A stretch of DNA of 40,139 nucleotides from a virus: IMG/VR virus record IMGVR_UViG_3300022700_000098, positions 1 through 40,139 of that record. The stretch is one strand, 5' to 3'. Below, one piece after another: positions 39,854 through 40,139 of the stretch (positions are counted from its first letter, which is position 1; each line of letters opens with the position of its first letter). The position numbers were made by a program, and so were the translations under genes. The notes under the pieces were generated by a model, which searched no databases, was not told the origin of the DNA, and saw nothing but the letters and a program-made list of their open reading frames with translations.

Positions 39854-40139
39854 ATGGCAGACGTAGAAACAAAACAACACCTTGACACAAAACCGGAAAA
39901 AGAAAAGGCCGATATTGTTGATATCCGGCCTTTCAAATATGAAAAAAAGAAAACCCGGCTTGATGAAGCTGCAGGGGGGTCGGATGAACCGCTTGTTGTC
40001 AAAGGCATTCTTCAACGCGCAAACGCCCAGAATCAAAATGGTCGGGTGTACCCAAAGAAGGTTCTTAAACGAGAGGTCAAGGACTACAAAAAACTTATCA
40101 ACGAACGTAGAGCATTAGGAGAACTTGACCATCCGGACT
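39854..40139 (+). CDS. 21: Prohead core protease gp21-like (3' partial)
   Basis: The frame starts at ATG 39854 and runs to the window end, giving 95 visible residues. A charged N-terminal part includes R35-L-D-E38 then A-A-G-G, which matches the (I/L)xE cleavage rule of this protease family and could be a self-processing site. The enzyme core follows: GILQRANAQNQNGRVYPKKVL, then YKKLINERRALGELDHP with the catalytic histidine H93. This NxNGRxYP to ALGELDHP layout is diagnostic for T4 gp21-type serine proteases; the catalytic serine lies beyond the window. In T4 the enzyme degrades the scaffold and trims head and internal proteins after prohead assembly. Confidence 0.92.
   Translation, partial: MADVETKQHLDTKPEKEKADIVDIRPFKYEKKKTRLDEAAGGSDEPLVVKGILQRANAQNQNGRVYPKKVLKREVKDYKKLINERRALGELDHPD

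Noticed and set aside
1-40139. tRNA genes, CRISPR arrays, insertion sequences or integrase
   Set aside because: I saw no cloverleaf, no regularly spaced repeats, no transposase and no integrase. The long minus-strand frames inside structural genes are shadows without leader or composition support.

Overview
The window looks like part of the late (virion) region of a large, strictly lytic, T4-like contractile-tailed phage. The assignment rests on four recognisable T4-type genes in order on the + strand: baseplate wedge gene 6 (5' end cut off by the window), large terminase gene 17, portal gene 20 and prohead protease gene 21 (3' end cut off). Sheath and tube genes (18/19), major capsid (23) and a lysis endolysin are not in the window. 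Nearly every gene is on + and tightly packed, with several ATGA stop/start overlaps; the only well-supported minus-strand gene is a 50-codon DUF1289 gene. Start codons are almost never preceded by a Shine-Dalgarno sequence but by A-rich leaders. This is typical of Bacteroidota-type translation, so I infer a Bacteroidota/Rhodothermota host. The proteins are strongly acidic, which suits a marine or saline habitat.

Layout. 1-9531: baseplate (gene 6, unknown structural genes, a 1306-aa gp7-like wedge protein), interrupted near the start by a homing endonuclease cassette. 9593-16165: a structural and receptor-binding region with two paralogous structural proteins (520 and 300 aa) and three genes sharing an MPxYxRENG N-terminal module. 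One of these is frameshifted, one is an intact beta-propeller and one is a short remnant. A second homing endonuclease sits at the 3' end of the 520-aa gene, bracketed by an 18-bp repeat. 16197-21043: a DNA-metabolism island with a RuvC-like resolvase, a hairpin terminator, a DnaG-type primase, and a single 1056-aa protein joining the gp47/SbcD/Mre11 nuclease to the gp46/SbcC/Rad50 ATPase. 21069-26493: tail-fibre and structural proteins, one with an S74 self-cleaving chaperone. 26490-31477: a DUF1289 gene, a ParB-like plus nucleotidyltransferase multidomain protein, a cupin, and a candidate spanin pair. 31550-40139: the head-morphogenesis region with terminase, portal and protease, interspersed with many small genes.

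The most interesting pattern is that about a dozen otherwise unrelated small proteins begin with the same kind of short amphipathic segment (consensus like K-x-L-R-x-I-I-R-E-E-h) followed by an (I/L)-x-E motif. In T4, (I/L)-x-E is the cleavage signal of prohead protease gp21, and short N-terminal capsid-targeting sequences ending in it carry internal proteins into the prohead. I propose that these genes encode a modular set of internal (packaged, possibly injected) head proteins. The set includes a HiPIP-like iron-sulfur protein, an extremely basic DNA-condensing-like protein and perhaps the ParB/nucleotidyltransferase protein. A recurring TATATATAAAGTGAAGA-like element 20-40 bases upstream of many genes is the likely late promoter. 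All assignments are from reading the sequence; no database search was run.
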